Origin: Saprospiraceae bacterium
GTDB lineage: Bacteria; Bacteroidota; Bacteroidia; Chitinophagales; Saprospiraceae
Reading direction: 5' to 3'
Assembly: GCA_025056735.1 (NCBI GenBank)
Contig: JANWVR010000075.1
Coordinates: 1 to 43,512 of the forward strand
Length of the DNA stretch: 43,512 bases
Shown here: one piece after another, positions 32,647-40,684 of the stretch
Numbering within the stretch: position 1 is the stretch's first letter
Layout of the letters: each line of letters begins with the position of its first letter
Translations under genes and position numbers: made by a program
The notes under the pieces: generated by a model
The model's input: only the letters and a program-made list of their open reading frames with translations
Database searches by the model: none
What the model was told of the DNA's origin: nothing

Positions 32647-33369
32647 CTAATCCACCGCTGTCCAAACCACGTTGGGCGAAGGCATGGGTTCGCCCAGCCA
32701 CTCGCCGATGGAATGGGCGCGGTAGCCCAGCATCGCTAACCAGTTGTGTAGCTCGGTGCGCTGCTCCGGATTGTCCTCGATGATAAGCACAGGGCGATCG
32801 CGCCGGATGACTTGCTCGCCGCCGCGCAGGACGTCCAATTCACAACCCTCAACGTCTATTTTAATCAGATCAACAGGGCGTTCGCGGGTGAAAGGCTGGT
32901 CGTCTAAGCGCTCTACGCGAGCGGCTACCTCGCGAAAACCCTCGGCAAAAGACAGCGTTCGCCTTCCCGCCGAAGCCCAGCCGGCCAGCGGTTGGCCCTG
33001 ATAAACAGGCAGATGCAGCGCAATTGGCCCCGCGCGGTCAGAGAGCCCGTATGGAAATACGTGCAAGTTAGCCTTGCGGATGTGCCAGAGGTCAAAATCC
33101 TCGTGCGCATTCGCTTCAAAGGCATACACCTCCTCGAAGTACCGGGCCATAAAGTAGGCGTAGTAGCCATGGTTGGCGCCAACATCCACCGCCGTGCGAA
33201 AACGCGTACACAAACGGCACAAATAACGCAGCTCCGGCTCAGCATCCGCACCGTACAGATACGCCATCGCCCGCACTGGCAGACGCCAGGCAGGCGGAAA
33301 GAAACCCTTGCTATACCTCAGAAAGCGATCAGCCCAACGAGACAACGATATCCTCCAGCCATTCTTCAT
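32647..33369 (-). CDS. FkbM-family SAM-dependent methyltransferase (copy 2)
   Basis: A 240-residue FkbM methyltransferase, shorter than copy 1. Motifs are TAVDVGANHGYYAYFMARYF, EVYAFEANAHEDFDLW, and DLIKIDVEGCELDVLRGGEQVI. Start choice is unusual: ATG codons at 33369, 33390 and 33411 are all in frame and lie in a 7-bp repeat array. 33369 (MKNGWRISLSRW) is taken because the extra residues of the longer forms (MKNEKWR, MKNEKRK) are just repeat translation. The gene follows recO. A sugar O-methylation role is inferred from the family only. Confidence 0.85.
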   Translation of the reverse strand: MKNGWRISLSRWADRFLRYSKGFFPPAWRLPVRAMAYLYGADAEPELRYLCRLCTRFRTAVDVGANHGYYAYFMARYFEEVYAFEANAHEDFDLWHIRKANLHVFPYGLSDRAGPIALHLPVYQGQPLAGWASAGRRTLSFAEGFREVAARVERLDDQPFTRERPVDLIKIDVEGCELDVLRGGEQVIRRDRPVLIIEDNPEQRTELHNWLAMLGYRAHSIGEWLGEPMPSPNVVWTAVD

Positions 33370-33427
33370 TTTTCGCTTTTCATTTTTCATTCTCCACTTT
33401 TCATTTTTCATTTTTCATTTAACTTTT
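33361..33427 (-). repeat. Imperfect 7-bp repeat array (ATGAAAA type) between recO and the FkbM gene
   Basis: Read on the minus strand, the stretch is a run of ATGAAAA/GTGGAGA/ATGAAAA/GCGAAAA-like heptamers that begins at the recO stop (GGAAGTGA) and ends at the FkbM start. It belongs with the arrays at 41795-41862 and 41954-41973. The heptamers supply ATG codons in all three frames. Confidence 0.8.
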
Positions 33428-34156
33428 TCACTTCCCCATCACCATATCCAGAATCTCCGGCGTATGCACCGCCTGGAAGCCGGGCACGCGAAAGCGATAG
33501 AAGAGCAGCAGCCCTTCCAGCAATATTTTCCGCTCGGCGCGCGGGATGGCGACCTCGTGGCACTGTTGCAGAGGGCGTTCGAGCAGTTCGGACAGTTGTG
33601 CGGAAGCAGCGGCGTTTAGCCCGAAGGCATGGTCGGGTAGGGTAGAGGCGAAGAGCCCTTCCTGGGCGTCGAAAAAGGCAGGCCGTTGTTTAGTGGGTTC
33701 AATTTGCAGACCTAAGTGGGCGGACAGGTGGAGCAGGAAGTGCAGGTGGAGGTTGGCGATAGGGTATTCAGTTTGGTCGAGCCAGTACAGGTTTTCTTCT
33801 AAGAAAGTAAATAAGGCTGGATTTTCCTCGCTTTCGTGGATGATTTTGCGGCACACTTCGGCCATGAAGAGGGCTACGGCGCCGCGGCGTACGTCGAAAG
33901 GGATGCGCTGGAACACGACGGCGGCGCGCATTTCTTTGAGTCGGTTGAGGTGGTGGGCGCTATCGCGGAAATAGCACACCAATTCCACGATGGTCATTGG
34001 CTGGAAGAGGCTGTACGGCATGCGCGCCTTGGGAGTGCGTACGCCACCGGCGATAAAACCGCGCAGCCCATGCGTTTCGGTGAAAATATCCGATATGACG
34101 CTGGTTTCGCCATATTTGCGTGTGTGAAAGACGATGCCTCGGGTATGCAACAGCAT
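33428..34156 (-). CDS. recO: DNA repair protein RecO
   Basis: A 242-residue RecFOR-pathway protein that loads RecA on gapped DNA coated with SSB. The N-terminal OB fold starts TRGIVFHTRKYGETSVISDIFTETHGLRGFIAGGVRT, which is diagnostic. The C-terminal helical domain follows without the zinc-binding cysteines, as in many Bacteroidota RecO proteins. It begins 5 nt after the MtfA-like gene stop, so the two are probably cotranscribed. The last codons (Gly-Lys-stop) merge into the heptamer repeat array. Confidence 0.92.
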   Translation of the reverse strand: MLLHTRGIVFHTRKYGETSVISDIFTETHGLRGFIAGGVRTPKARMPYSLFQPMTIVELVCYFRDSAHHLNRLKEMRAAVVFQRIPFDVRRGAVALFMAEVCRKIIHESEENPALFTFLEENLYWLDQTEYPIANLHLHFLLHLSAHLGLQIEPTKQRPAFFDAQEGLFASTLPDHAFGLNAAASAQLSELLERPLQQCHEVAIPRAERKILLEGLLLFYRFRVPGFQAVHTPEILDMVMGK

Positions 34157-34161
34157 GGTGA

Positions 34162-34998
34162 TCAGCGCAGTGATGGGCCGGCAAAAACGACGTCTAAAGC
34201 CGCGGCAGCCTCTGGCAGGACGGCTCGAAACGCCTGCGGAAACAGGAAATAATGGTGTATAGCCACAGGAAGTGGCTCGAGGCCGGCAAGGCCCACTACC
34301 GACTCCACATGGGCGCGCGACATACGGCTACAAGCCTCTAAGCGCTCCCAGATATCCGGAGCATTAAGGGTAGGGTAGGGCTTGTCGGGATATGTCAAGA
34401 CGAACGCCTTAGCGTATTCGTGCATTCCGATGTTGTACATCGAGCCGGGGTGCAGGAAGCTGGCCATGAGCTGTTCGGCTGAGAAGAGCAGGCAGCCATC
34501 GGGAGCGTAGAGTTCGGAAGCGTGCGGGTAGTCGTGCTGGGGTGAAGGGAAAGGATAGGGATAGACGACCACTTTTTCTAATTTATAGAATAAAAACTCC
34601 TGCTCGTTCCACGTGAGTGTTACGGCCGGAGTGGCCAGCGCTAATTGAATGTCCAACGGCAGCGGTCGCTCTTCGGGCCAGCCGATGGGCATCCAGTCCG
34701 TGCCCATCATAAAGAGGGCTACCCGGTGGCGAAAGCGCTGTTGCCCAGCAGGAGGCAAAGCGCGGTAAAAGACACTCCCGCGCTCCAACAGAACACGCAG
34801 AGCGTCTGGCAATTCGGGCGGTCGGCGAGAGTACCACCACCAGTTGATCTGAGGGCTGAATATCCAGATAACTGCTCCGACCAGCACAAAAGGAATGATG
34901 CCCGGCGCATAGTCGCTATCGTTCCAGGCCAGATACAGAAATAAAAGCGCGCCGGCTGCAAACGGCAGCAGAAGCAAATGAGCAAACGTCTGACGCAT
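34162..34998 (-). CDS. MtfA-like (M90-type) membrane protein with degenerate HExxH
   Basis: A 278-residue protein with two N-terminal transmembrane segments (about 6-25 and 31-48) and a domain resembling the MtfA/M90 zinc peptidase family: LPPAGQQRFRHRVALFM, DIQLALATPAVTL, FYKLEKVVVYPYPF, then the position of the HExxH. There the sequence is GMHEYAKAF, so the second metal His is replaced by Lys. The protein may therefore be catalytically altered or inactive. MtfA itself binds the Mlc repressor in enterobacteria; no such partner is seen here. The start at 34998 lies 7 nt after a TAATTTTG box. It is the first gene of a likely mtfA-like-recO unit. Confidence 0.78.
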   Translation of the reverse strand: MRQTFAHLLLLPFAAGALLFLYLAWNDSDYAPGIIPFVLVGAVIWIFSPQINWWWYSRRPPELPDALRVLLERGSVFYRALPPAGQQRFRHRVALFMMGTDWMPIGWPEERPLPLDIQLALATPAVTLTWNEQEFLFYKLEKVVVYPYPFPSPQHDYPHASELYAPDGCLLFSAEQLMASFLHPGSMYNIGMHEYAKAFVLTYPDKPYPTLNAPDIWERLEACSRMSRAHVESVVGLAGLEPLPVAIHHYFLFPQAFRAVLPEAAAALDVVFAGPSLR

Positions 34999-35005
34999 AG
35001 GCAGG

Positions 35006-35013
35006 CAAAATTA
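35006..35013 (-). promoter_or_regulatory. -7 box close to the MtfA-like start codon
   Basis: Minus-strand TAATTTTG (35013-35006) ends 7 nt before the ATG at 34998, so the transcript may be leaderless. No -33 TTG is evident. Confidence 0.45.
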
Positions 35014-35165
35014 CGCGACTCCCTCGGACTTGTCGAGACGTACGCTCTTGCGATAAGTTTGCTTGCCGCCCAGTCAGGTAGCTGTTTATCAGGGCTTTAT
35101 TCCTTCAAGCATGGCGTGGTATCCTCCGTTGAGGCGATTTCTTTGCAAAAAAATGAGCAAAAAGG

Positions 35166-35197
35166 TTGTTTGTGTAAAACCGACGCCCATATCTTTG
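35166..35197 (+). promoter_or_regulatory. Promoter of tRNA-Phe
   Basis: TTG (35166-35168) overlapping region TTGTTTG, a 17-21 bp spacer and TATCTTTG (35190-35197), 19 nt before the tRNA. Confidence 0.8.
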
Positions 35198-35216
35198 CAC
35201 CCGCATTTGCGAAAAT

Positions 35217-35292
<76 letters not shown>

Positions 35293-35306
35293 CATCGTCA
35301 AGTATC

Positions 35307-35343
35307 GGCCCGAAGGAATTTATCTTCCTTCGGGCCTATTTTT
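35307..35343 (+). terminator. Intrinsic terminator after tRNA-Phe
   Basis: A perfect 12-bp stem GGCCCGAAGGAA (35307-35318) with 35325-35336, a 6-nt loop, then TATTTTT. It ends only 12 nt before the lpxK ATG. Confidence 0.92.
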
Positions 35344-35355
35344 ATCGGTCGAGTT

Positions 35356-36423
35356 ATGGAAGAGGACGTCGTCATTCGGATATTGTTAGCGCCTTTTTCG
35401 CTGTTGTATGGCCTGGCGGTTAGTGTGCGCAATGCCCTGTACCGCATAGGTGTGCTCAAGAGTGCGCGTTTCGATATTCCAGTGATTTCGGTAGGTAATC
35501 TGACGGTAGGTGGAGCGGGCAAAAGCCCGCACATTGAATACTTGGTGCGCTGGCTCAGTCAATACATCGAGGTGGCGGTGCTCAGCAGAGGGTACGGGCG
35601 CAAGACGCGCGGCTACCGGCCAGTTAGTGTGATAGATACGGCGGAGGACGTGGGCGACGAGCCGCTGCAGATTAAGCGCAAGTTTCCAGAGGTGCCTGTG
35701 TGCGTCAGCGAGAGTCGCGTGTTGGGCATACCTGAGTTGGTGCGTCGCAATCCGGAGACCCAGTGTGTCCTGCTCGACGACGCCTTCCAGCACTTAGCCG
35801 TCACGCCGGGGCTGAACATCCTGCTCACGGAGTACAGTCGTCCGTTCACACGGGATTGGCTTTTACCCTCAGGGCGGCTGCGCGAGGGCCGAAGCGGCTA
35901 TCGGCGCGCTGATCTGATTTTGGTTACTAAGTGTCCGCCTGAGCTGACGGAGGCGCAACGCACTGCGTTGGTTCAGGAGATAAGGCCTCTGCTGCGTCAG
36001 CGCGTTTTTTTCTCGCGTTACCAATACGAAGACCCTTACGACTTGCTGCGCCCAGATGTGCGTCGCCCGTTGGACGACCATACCGATGCGCTGTTGGTCA
36101 GCGCTATTGCGCACACGGATTATCTGCTGAGCTATCTGGGCCGGCATCTGCGCTCGGTGTATGCTTTCGAGTTCGCCGATCACCACTACTTTACTGACAG
36201 CGACTTAGAGGATATTCGCCGACGTTTTGAGGCCTTGCCCGGGTCAAGTAAACTGTTGCTCACTACCGAGAAAGACGCTACTCGTTTAGAGCGCTATCAC
36301 GAATATTTTTGGCTGCATCAGCTGCCCGTGTACGTATTGCCGGTGCGTGTGGTCTTTGACCGCGACGACGAAGCCGCTTTCCAGGCCGAGGTGAAGCGAT
36401 TCTTGCTGGAGTTCAAGGTTTGA
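35356..36423 (+). CDS. lpxK: Tetraacyldisaccharide 4'-kinase
   Basis: A 355-residue membrane-bound P-loop kinase that phosphorylates the 4' position of the lipid A precursor. It has an N-terminal hydrophobic helix (about 7-26). The P-loop GNLTVGGAGKSPH (about 48-59) differs from the commoner GGTGKTP form by conservative changes. VAVLSRGYGRKTRGYRPV, DVGDEPLQIKRKF, CVLLDDAFQHLAV and LLPSGRLREGRSGYRRADLILVTK are strong family signatures. The start at 35356 (MEEDVVIRILL) is preferred, because the frame upstream enters the tRNA. The gene sits just behind the tRNA terminator, and its 3' end overlaps murQ by 11 bp tail to tail. Confidence 0.95.
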   Translation: MEEDVVIRILLAPFSLLYGLAVSVRNALYRIGVLKSARFDIPVISVGNLTVGGAGKSPHIEYLVRWLSQYIEVAVLSRGYGRKTRGYRPVSVIDTAEDVGDEPLQIKRKFPEVPVCVSESRVLGIPELVRRNPETQCVLLDDAFQHLAVTPGLNILLTEYSRPFTRDWLLPSGRLREGRSGYRRADLILVTKCPPELTEAQRTALVQEIRPLLRQRVFFSRYQYEDPYDLLRPDVRRPLDDHTDALLVSAIAHTDYLLSYLGRHLRSVYAFEFADHHYFTDSDLEDIRRRFEALPGSSKLLLTTEKDATRLERYHEYFWLHQLPVYVLPVRVVFDRDDEAAFQAEVKRFLLEFKV

Positions 36424-37219
36424 AGGCGGCTATGGCCTCTCGCACGCTGCCGTGCTCCAACAGCAATTGCCGGGCGCGTACTTCGTCCAGGCCGGTGGCG
36501 TGCGCTACCATGCGGGTGCCGCGGGCGATAAGCTTGTTGTTGCTCAGTTGCATGTCCACCATTTTATTGTCCTGTACGCGGCCCAACCGGATCATGGCGG
36601 TGGTGGAGATCATGTTCAGCACCAATTTTTGCGCGGTGCCAGCTTTCATGCGGGTGCTCCCTGTAACAAACTCTGGGCCAGTAACCACCAATATCGGATA
36701 ATCTGCTTCGGCGAGCACGGGCGCGCCCGGGTTGCAGGTAATGCAGCCCGTTGGGATGCCGTGCTGCCGGCATGTGCGCAAGCCATGAACGACATAAGGG
36801 GTAGTTCCCGAGGCGGCGATGCCGACGACAAAGTCCTGCTCGTCAATCTGATGCGCCCGAAGGTCCTCCCAGGCTTGCGTTTCGCTGTCCTCGGCGCCTT
36901 CGACGGCTTTTCGGATGGCGCCGTCGCCGCCAGCAATGAGGCCGATTACCCAGCCAGGAGGCGCTCCGTAGGTAGGCGGTATTTCGGAAGCGTCTACAAT
37001 GCCCAGCCGGCCGCTTGTGCCGGCGCCGATGTAAAACAGTCGCCCGCCCGCAGCCATACGCGGCACTAGCGCCTCCACCAATGCTTCTATTTGCGCCAAA
37101 GCGCGCTCAACAGCATAGGGGACGGTTTTGTCTTCTGAGTTGATGCGCTCCAGCAGCTCCCGTGTACTAAGCGTCTCTAAATGCCGATGCGGCGATGATT
37201 GTTCTGTAACAAGTTCCAT
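36413..37219 (-). CDS. murQ: N-acetylmuramic acid 6-phosphate etherase
   Basis: A 268-residue SIS-fold enzyme that splits D-lactate from MurNAc-6-phosphate to give GlcNAc-6-phosphate, a step in cell-wall sugar recycling. Signatures are TEQSSPHRHLETLSTRELL, IGAGTSGRLGIVDASEIPPTYG, EDSETQAWEDL, GIAASGTTPYVVHGL, GPEFVTGSTRMKAGTAQKLVLNMIST and KMVDMQLSNNKL. The length is slightly below the usual 300. The start at 37219 (MELVTEQ) is chosen over 37264. It converges on lpxK with an 11-bp overlap. No transporter or kinase for MurNAc is adjacent. Confidence 0.95.
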   Translation of the reverse strand: MELVTEQSSPHRHLETLSTRELLERINSEDKTVPYAVERALAQIEALVEALVPRMAAGGRLFYIGAGTSGRLGIVDASEIPPTYGAPPGWVIGLIAGGDGAIRKAVEGAEDSETQAWEDLRAHQIDEQDFVVGIAASGTTPYVVHGLRTCRQHGIPTGCITCNPGAPVLAEADYPILVVTGPEFVTGSTRMKAGTAQKLVLNMISTTAMIRLGRVQDNKMVDMQLSNNKLIARGTRMVAHATGLDEVRARQLLLEHGSVREAIAAFKP

Positions 37220-37368
37220 AAGCGGTGTATCGCGCGCTGAGATGGTCGCACTCCAAGGACACAAAGTTCCGATACTTTTCAGGTAAAGCCGTTAAATGCA
37301 ACAAGACAGCAGCCAGGTGCGGCTTAAAAAATGCGGAGACTTGAGGGGTCTCTGCGTTGACTAAAACC

Positions 37369-38397
37369 TTATTGGCAGACTCTGCGGGTCGCACCGTTTC
37401 CCTCCCACAGCGCTGCTGCGGTCTCTGCAGTTCTACTGGCCTCCACCTGTTGGGCGATCCAGGCGTAGGTTTTGCGCATACCCAATTCTAAGGGGTATTT
37501 GGGCGCCCAATGCAGCACCTGCCGGATGAGGGTGTTGTCGGAGTTGCGCCCGCGAACACCTTCCGGCCCAGGGACATTTCGGATGCTCAGGCGTTTGCCC
37601 GAGATGCGGATAACTAACCGTGCCAGGTCGTTGATGGTGATCATTTCATCGGAGCCAATGTTGAGTGGCCCCGAAAAACGCGACGCCATCATGCGGCGCA
37701 CGCCCTCAATACACTCATCAATGTACAGGAAGGAGCGCGTCTGTCGGCCATCGCCCCAGATTTCGATTTCGCCCCCGTCGGAGGCTTCGGCTACCTTGCG
37801 GCACAGGGCGGCCGGCGCCTTTTCTTTTCCACCGCGCCACACGCCCTCTGGCCCATAAATGTTGTGAAAACGGGCAATATAGACGTTCAGCCCGTAGTTG
37901 CGCTGAAAAGACAGGTAAAGGCGCTCGCTGAAGAGCTTCTCCCAGCCGTACTCGCTGTCGGGCTGCGCTGGATAAGCCGAGTCTTCGCAACAGCGCGGGT
38001 TGTCAGGGTCTTGCTGGTTGTAAGCCGGGTACATGCAGGCGGAAGAGGAGTAGAATACTTTTCCCACGCGCTGCTGTACGCACAAGGGTATGATATTCAG
38101 GTTGATCAACGCTGAATTGTGCATGACGTCGGCGTCGTTATCGCCTGTGAAAATGTATCCAGCTCCACCCATATCAGCGGCAAACTGATACACCTCGTCA
38201 AACGGACGGTCGAGCACATTCTGGCAGACATGAGGGTCTCGAAGGTCGCCCAGGATAAAATCGTCGGCAGCAGTAGGAGAAAATTCCGGATATTTCAAGT
38301 CTACTCCACGTACATAGTAGCCCTCTACCTTGAGCCGCCGTGCCATATGGCTGCCAATAAAACCGCCTGCACCGAAGATGAGCGCTGTCTTCTTCAT
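37369..38397 (-). CDS. GDP-mannose 3,5-epimerase-like NAD-dependent enzyme
   Basis: A 342-residue short-chain (extended) epimerase. The Rossmann motif is GAGGFIGSH (9-17). The sequence follows plant GDP-mannose 3,5-epimerase, recalled from the family, through diagnostic blocks: FAADMGGAGYI, SSSACMYP (Cys121, a catalytic acid/base residue), YGWEK (Tyr150 and Lys154), RFHNIYGPEGVWRGGKEKAPAA split around the substrate loop, RSFLYIDECIEGV, NIGSDEMITIN and GPEGVRGRNSDN. It should convert GDP-mannose to GDP-L-galactose and/or GDP-L-gulose. A short Ala/Glu-rich C-terminal tail (about 20 residues) is extra. In bacteria the product is likely used for surface glycans; a GT4 gene lies upstream on the same strand. 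Confidence 0.88.
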   Translation of the reverse strand: MKKTALIFGAGGFIGSHMARRLKVEGYYVRGVDLKYPEFSPTAADDFILGDLRDPHVCQNVLDRPFDEVYQFAADMGGAGYIFTGDNDADVMHNSALINLNIIPLCVQQRVGKVFYSSSACMYPAYNQQDPDNPRCCEDSAYPAQPDSEYGWEKLFSERLYLSFQRNYGLNVYIARFHNIYGPEGVWRGGKEKAPAALCRKVAEASDGGEIEIWGDGRQTRSFLYIDECIEGVRRMMASRFSGPLNIGSDEMITINDLARLVIRISGKRLSIRNVPGPEGVRGRNSDNTLIRQVLHWAPKYPLELGMRKTYAWIAQQVEASRTAETAAALWEGNGATRRVCQ

Positions 38398-38500
38398 ATA
38401 AGATTATTTCCGTATGAGTTTAGAGGATTAAAACACGAAAGGCGTTCGCTGACTCATAAAAAATAGAGAAAGATGCAGGCAAGTGTTATTGTAATGGCGG

Positions 38501-38508
38501 CAAAAATA
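38501..38508 (-). promoter_or_regulatory. -7 box upstream of the GDP-mannose epimerase gene
   Basis: Minus-strand TATTTTTG (38508-38501), about 100 nt before the ATG. No -33 TTG at the right distance. Apart from this box, the AT-rich stretch 38398-38678 shows no gene. Confidence 0.4.
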
Positions 38509-38678
38509 GGCATCGCATATGAAGCATGCGTTAAAGCTTTTTAGCATTTCATGGCTTTTTTACTTAAGTAGCATGTGCAAGTGCCTCCAGTTGTGTGAAA
38601 ATCCACAGCTGTTTTCACCCTTACCTATCTTTTCTTTTAGCGGGCTTAAAACGGTATTCGGGCAATGCTCTGTTTTGC

Positions 38679-39890
38679 TTATTTTTTTATTTCAGCCTGG
38701 AAAGCCTCCAAGAGTTGTTCTGCTACATGAATGTGGTCGAACTGCGCCTCGCAAAATGCGCGTGCTCGGCGCCCTATATGAACCAATTGGTTGGCCTGTT
38801 CTAAGCAAAAGCGCACTGCTTCGGCAAAGGCCAGCGCGTCGTCAGCGACCAACACTTCAGCACCGTGTCGAGCGGGAATGCCCTCCAAACCAACGGAAGT
38901 GCTGATCACCACACGCCCCAGCGCCATCGCTTCCACAATTTTGGCGCGCATGCCGCCGCCCGAGAGCAATGGAACGACGAGCACAGGATGTGCATTGAGA
39001 AAAACGGCTGCGTCGGGCACCTCCCCGTGCACGTGTACGCGCGGCAGGTGGAGCTGGCGCATCCACGCCGGCGTGTTTCGCCCGGCGATGTGAAGCGTCA
39101 ACTCCGGGAAGGCGGGCGCCAGCAGCGGCGCCCAGACCTCGTCCAGAAACCACTGCAAACCTTCGAGGTTGGGTTGCCAATCTAAAGAGCCGATAAAACA
39201 CAGACTCAACGGCTGCTCGAAGCTGTTTTCATCCGGCACATAGGCCGCCATATCCACACCAATAGGCACAACTACAGCCGGCTTTTGCAGGCCCCAGGCG
39301 CGAAAGGTGGCCACGTCGCGTTCACTGATGCCCACTACGATGTCGCCGTCGTGTAGGTGTGCTTGCTCGAAGCGCTTGAGGCGTTGGGCCTGGAGACGCA
39401 AATACTGGCGCTTCGCAAAACCGCTGTGTGCTGCTATGCGCTCCCAGATTTCGCTCTCCACGTTGTGCGTCCGCAGCGCTACGCACGCTCGACTGTGCTC
39501 CCGAATAAGCGGTACATAGGGCGTCAGGTAGATGGTTTCCAACAGCACGACGTCGAAAGTCTCCTGCTGCAGGATTTCCGCTAACCGACGCGCAAAAGCC
39601 TCGCTAACAAAGCGTTCAACATGGTATGAACGTCCGGAAAACAGATTGCGAACGGCCGACCATAGGCGAATACGGTTGTCCACCGCCACGGCATGTACAC
39701 GCTCGTAATGCTCCAAAGCCTCAGGAGGGCCTCCGCCTCCATACCAGTGCCGGCGGGTGTTCATGGCCAACAGCGACACCGTGCAACCGCATTGTTGCAA
39801 GGCCCGCGACAGATAGACAATCGCTACGCTCTCGCCGTCTTTTATCGGATAAGGGTACTTCTTACACAATTGCAGGACTCTCACGCGCAA
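38679..39890 (-). CDS. GT4-type glycosyltransferase
   Basis: A 403-residue retaining GT-B glycosyltransferase. The N-terminal domain starts VLQLCKKYPYPIKDGESVAIVYLSRAL, and RTHNVESEIWERIA with ISERDVATF marks the acceptor side. The linker is VVVPIGVDMAAYVPD. The C-terminal donor domain shows LCFIGSLDWQPNLEGLQWFLDEV and PLLSGGGMRAKIVEAMALGRVVISTSVGLEGI (the E-x7-E-like region). It belongs to the group that includes sugar transferases with STHE/PEP-CTERM-type annotations; the sugar is unknown. It is transcribed divergently from lolD and sits upstream of the GDP-mannose epimerase gene on the same strand. Confidence 0.88.
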   Translation of the reverse strand: MRVRVLQLCKKYPYPIKDGESVAIVYLSRALQQCGCTVSLLAMNTRRHWYGGGGPPEALEHYERVHAVAVDNRIRLWSAVRNLFSGRSYHVERFVSEAFARRLAEILQQETFDVVLLETIYLTPYVPLIREHSRACVALRTHNVESEIWERIAAHSGFAKRQYLRLQAQRLKRFEQAHLHDGDIVVGISERDVATFRAWGLQKPAVVVPIGVDMAAYVPDENSFEQPLSLCFIGSLDWQPNLEGLQWFLDEVWAPLLAPAFPELTLHIAGRNTPAWMRQLHLPRVHVHGEVPDAAVFLNAHPVLVVPLLSGGGMRAKIVEAMALGRVVISTSVGLEGIPARHGAEVLVADDALAFAEAVRFCLEQANQLVHIGRRARAFCEAQFDHIHVAEQLLEAFQAEIKK

Positions 39891-39969
39891 GGGAGTGTTT
39901 TAGGAGTAAGCCGGGACGCCATTTCCTGCTCCAGACAGCAGCAATAAGAACGCGAACGATAGCAGGTGC

Positions 39970-39977
39970 TATCTTTG
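39970..39977 (+). promoter_or_regulatory. -7 box of lolD-phoA
   Basis: TATCTTTG, 42 nt before the lolD ATG at 40020. The -33 element is not recognisable. Confidence 0.5.
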
Positions 39978-40019
39978 CCCGCATTCTTCATCGGAAAGCG
40001 ACAGATCTTCTTTCTAAAT

Positions 40020-40679
40020 ATGGTACTGGAAGCCAGGAACATCCATAAATCTTTTGACCAGCTGCACATCCTGAAGGGCATAGACCTGACAGTAGAACGC
40101 GGCGAAATTGTGAGTATCGTAGGCAAATCTGGTTCGGGCAAAAGTACGCTCCTGCACATTCTCGGCACGCTTGACCGCGCTGACCGAGGGGAAATTCGCA
40201 TCCGTCAAACAGACGTCCAGCGGCTGCCCGGGCGTCAACTGGCCGCCTTTCGCAATCGGCACATCGGATTTGTGTTCCAGTTCCACCACTTGCTTCCCGA
40301 ATTTACGGCCTTAGAAAACGTGTGCCTGCCGGGCTTCATCCAGAAAAAACCAGCAGCACAAGTACGCCGACGCGCCACCGAGTTGCTCGAATACTTAGGC
40401 CTGAGCCAGCGCCTGCATCACAAACCCACCGAACTGAGCGGTGGCGAACAGCAGCGCGTGGCCGTCGCCCGTGCCTTAGTGAATCAGCCCGACATTGTCT
40501 TTGCAGACGAACCCACCGGCAACTTAGACAGCGCCGCCTCCGCCGACCTGCATCGCCTCATCCAACAGCTGCGCCGCGACTACGGCCAGACCTTCGTCAT
40601 CGTTACGCACAACTACGAACTGGCCGAGCTCTCCGACCGCCGCTTGGAAATGCGCGATGGCGTCCTCATTCAGGCCTGA
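40020..40679 (+). CDS. lolD: Lipoprotein-releasing ABC transporter ATPase (LolD-type)
   Basis: A 219-residue ABC ATPase of the LolD/MacB subfamily, which powers extraction of lipoproteins from the inner membrane. The Walker A is GKSGSGKST (35-43), then GFVFQFHHLLPEFTALENV, the signature LSGGEQQRVAVARAL, Walker B IVFADEPTGNLDS and the switch VTHNYELA. The FQFHHLLPEFTALENV block is typical of LolD. The start at 40020 (MVLEARNIHKSF) is chosen because the frame upstream overlaps the promoter. No LolC/E gene lies beside it; in Bacteroidota it is often separate. It is followed after 5 nt by the alkaline phosphatase gene. Confidence 0.92.
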   Translation: MVLEARNIHKSFDQLHILKGIDLTVERGEIVSIVGKSGSGKSTLLHILGTLDRADRGEIRIRQTDVQRLPGRQLAAFRNRHIGFVFQFHHLLPEFTALENVCLPGFIQKKPAAQVRRRATELLEYLGLSQRLHHKPTELSGGEQQRVAVARALVNQPDIVFADEPTGNLDSAASADLHRLIQQLRRDYGQTFVIVTHNYELAELSDRRLEMRDGVLIQA

Positions 40680-40684
40680 ATGCC

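Noticed and set aside
32647..33411. Start of the second FkbM protein at 33411
   Set aside because: The additional residues are direct translation of the heptamer repeat; 33369 gives a normal N-terminus. The longer form is not excluded.
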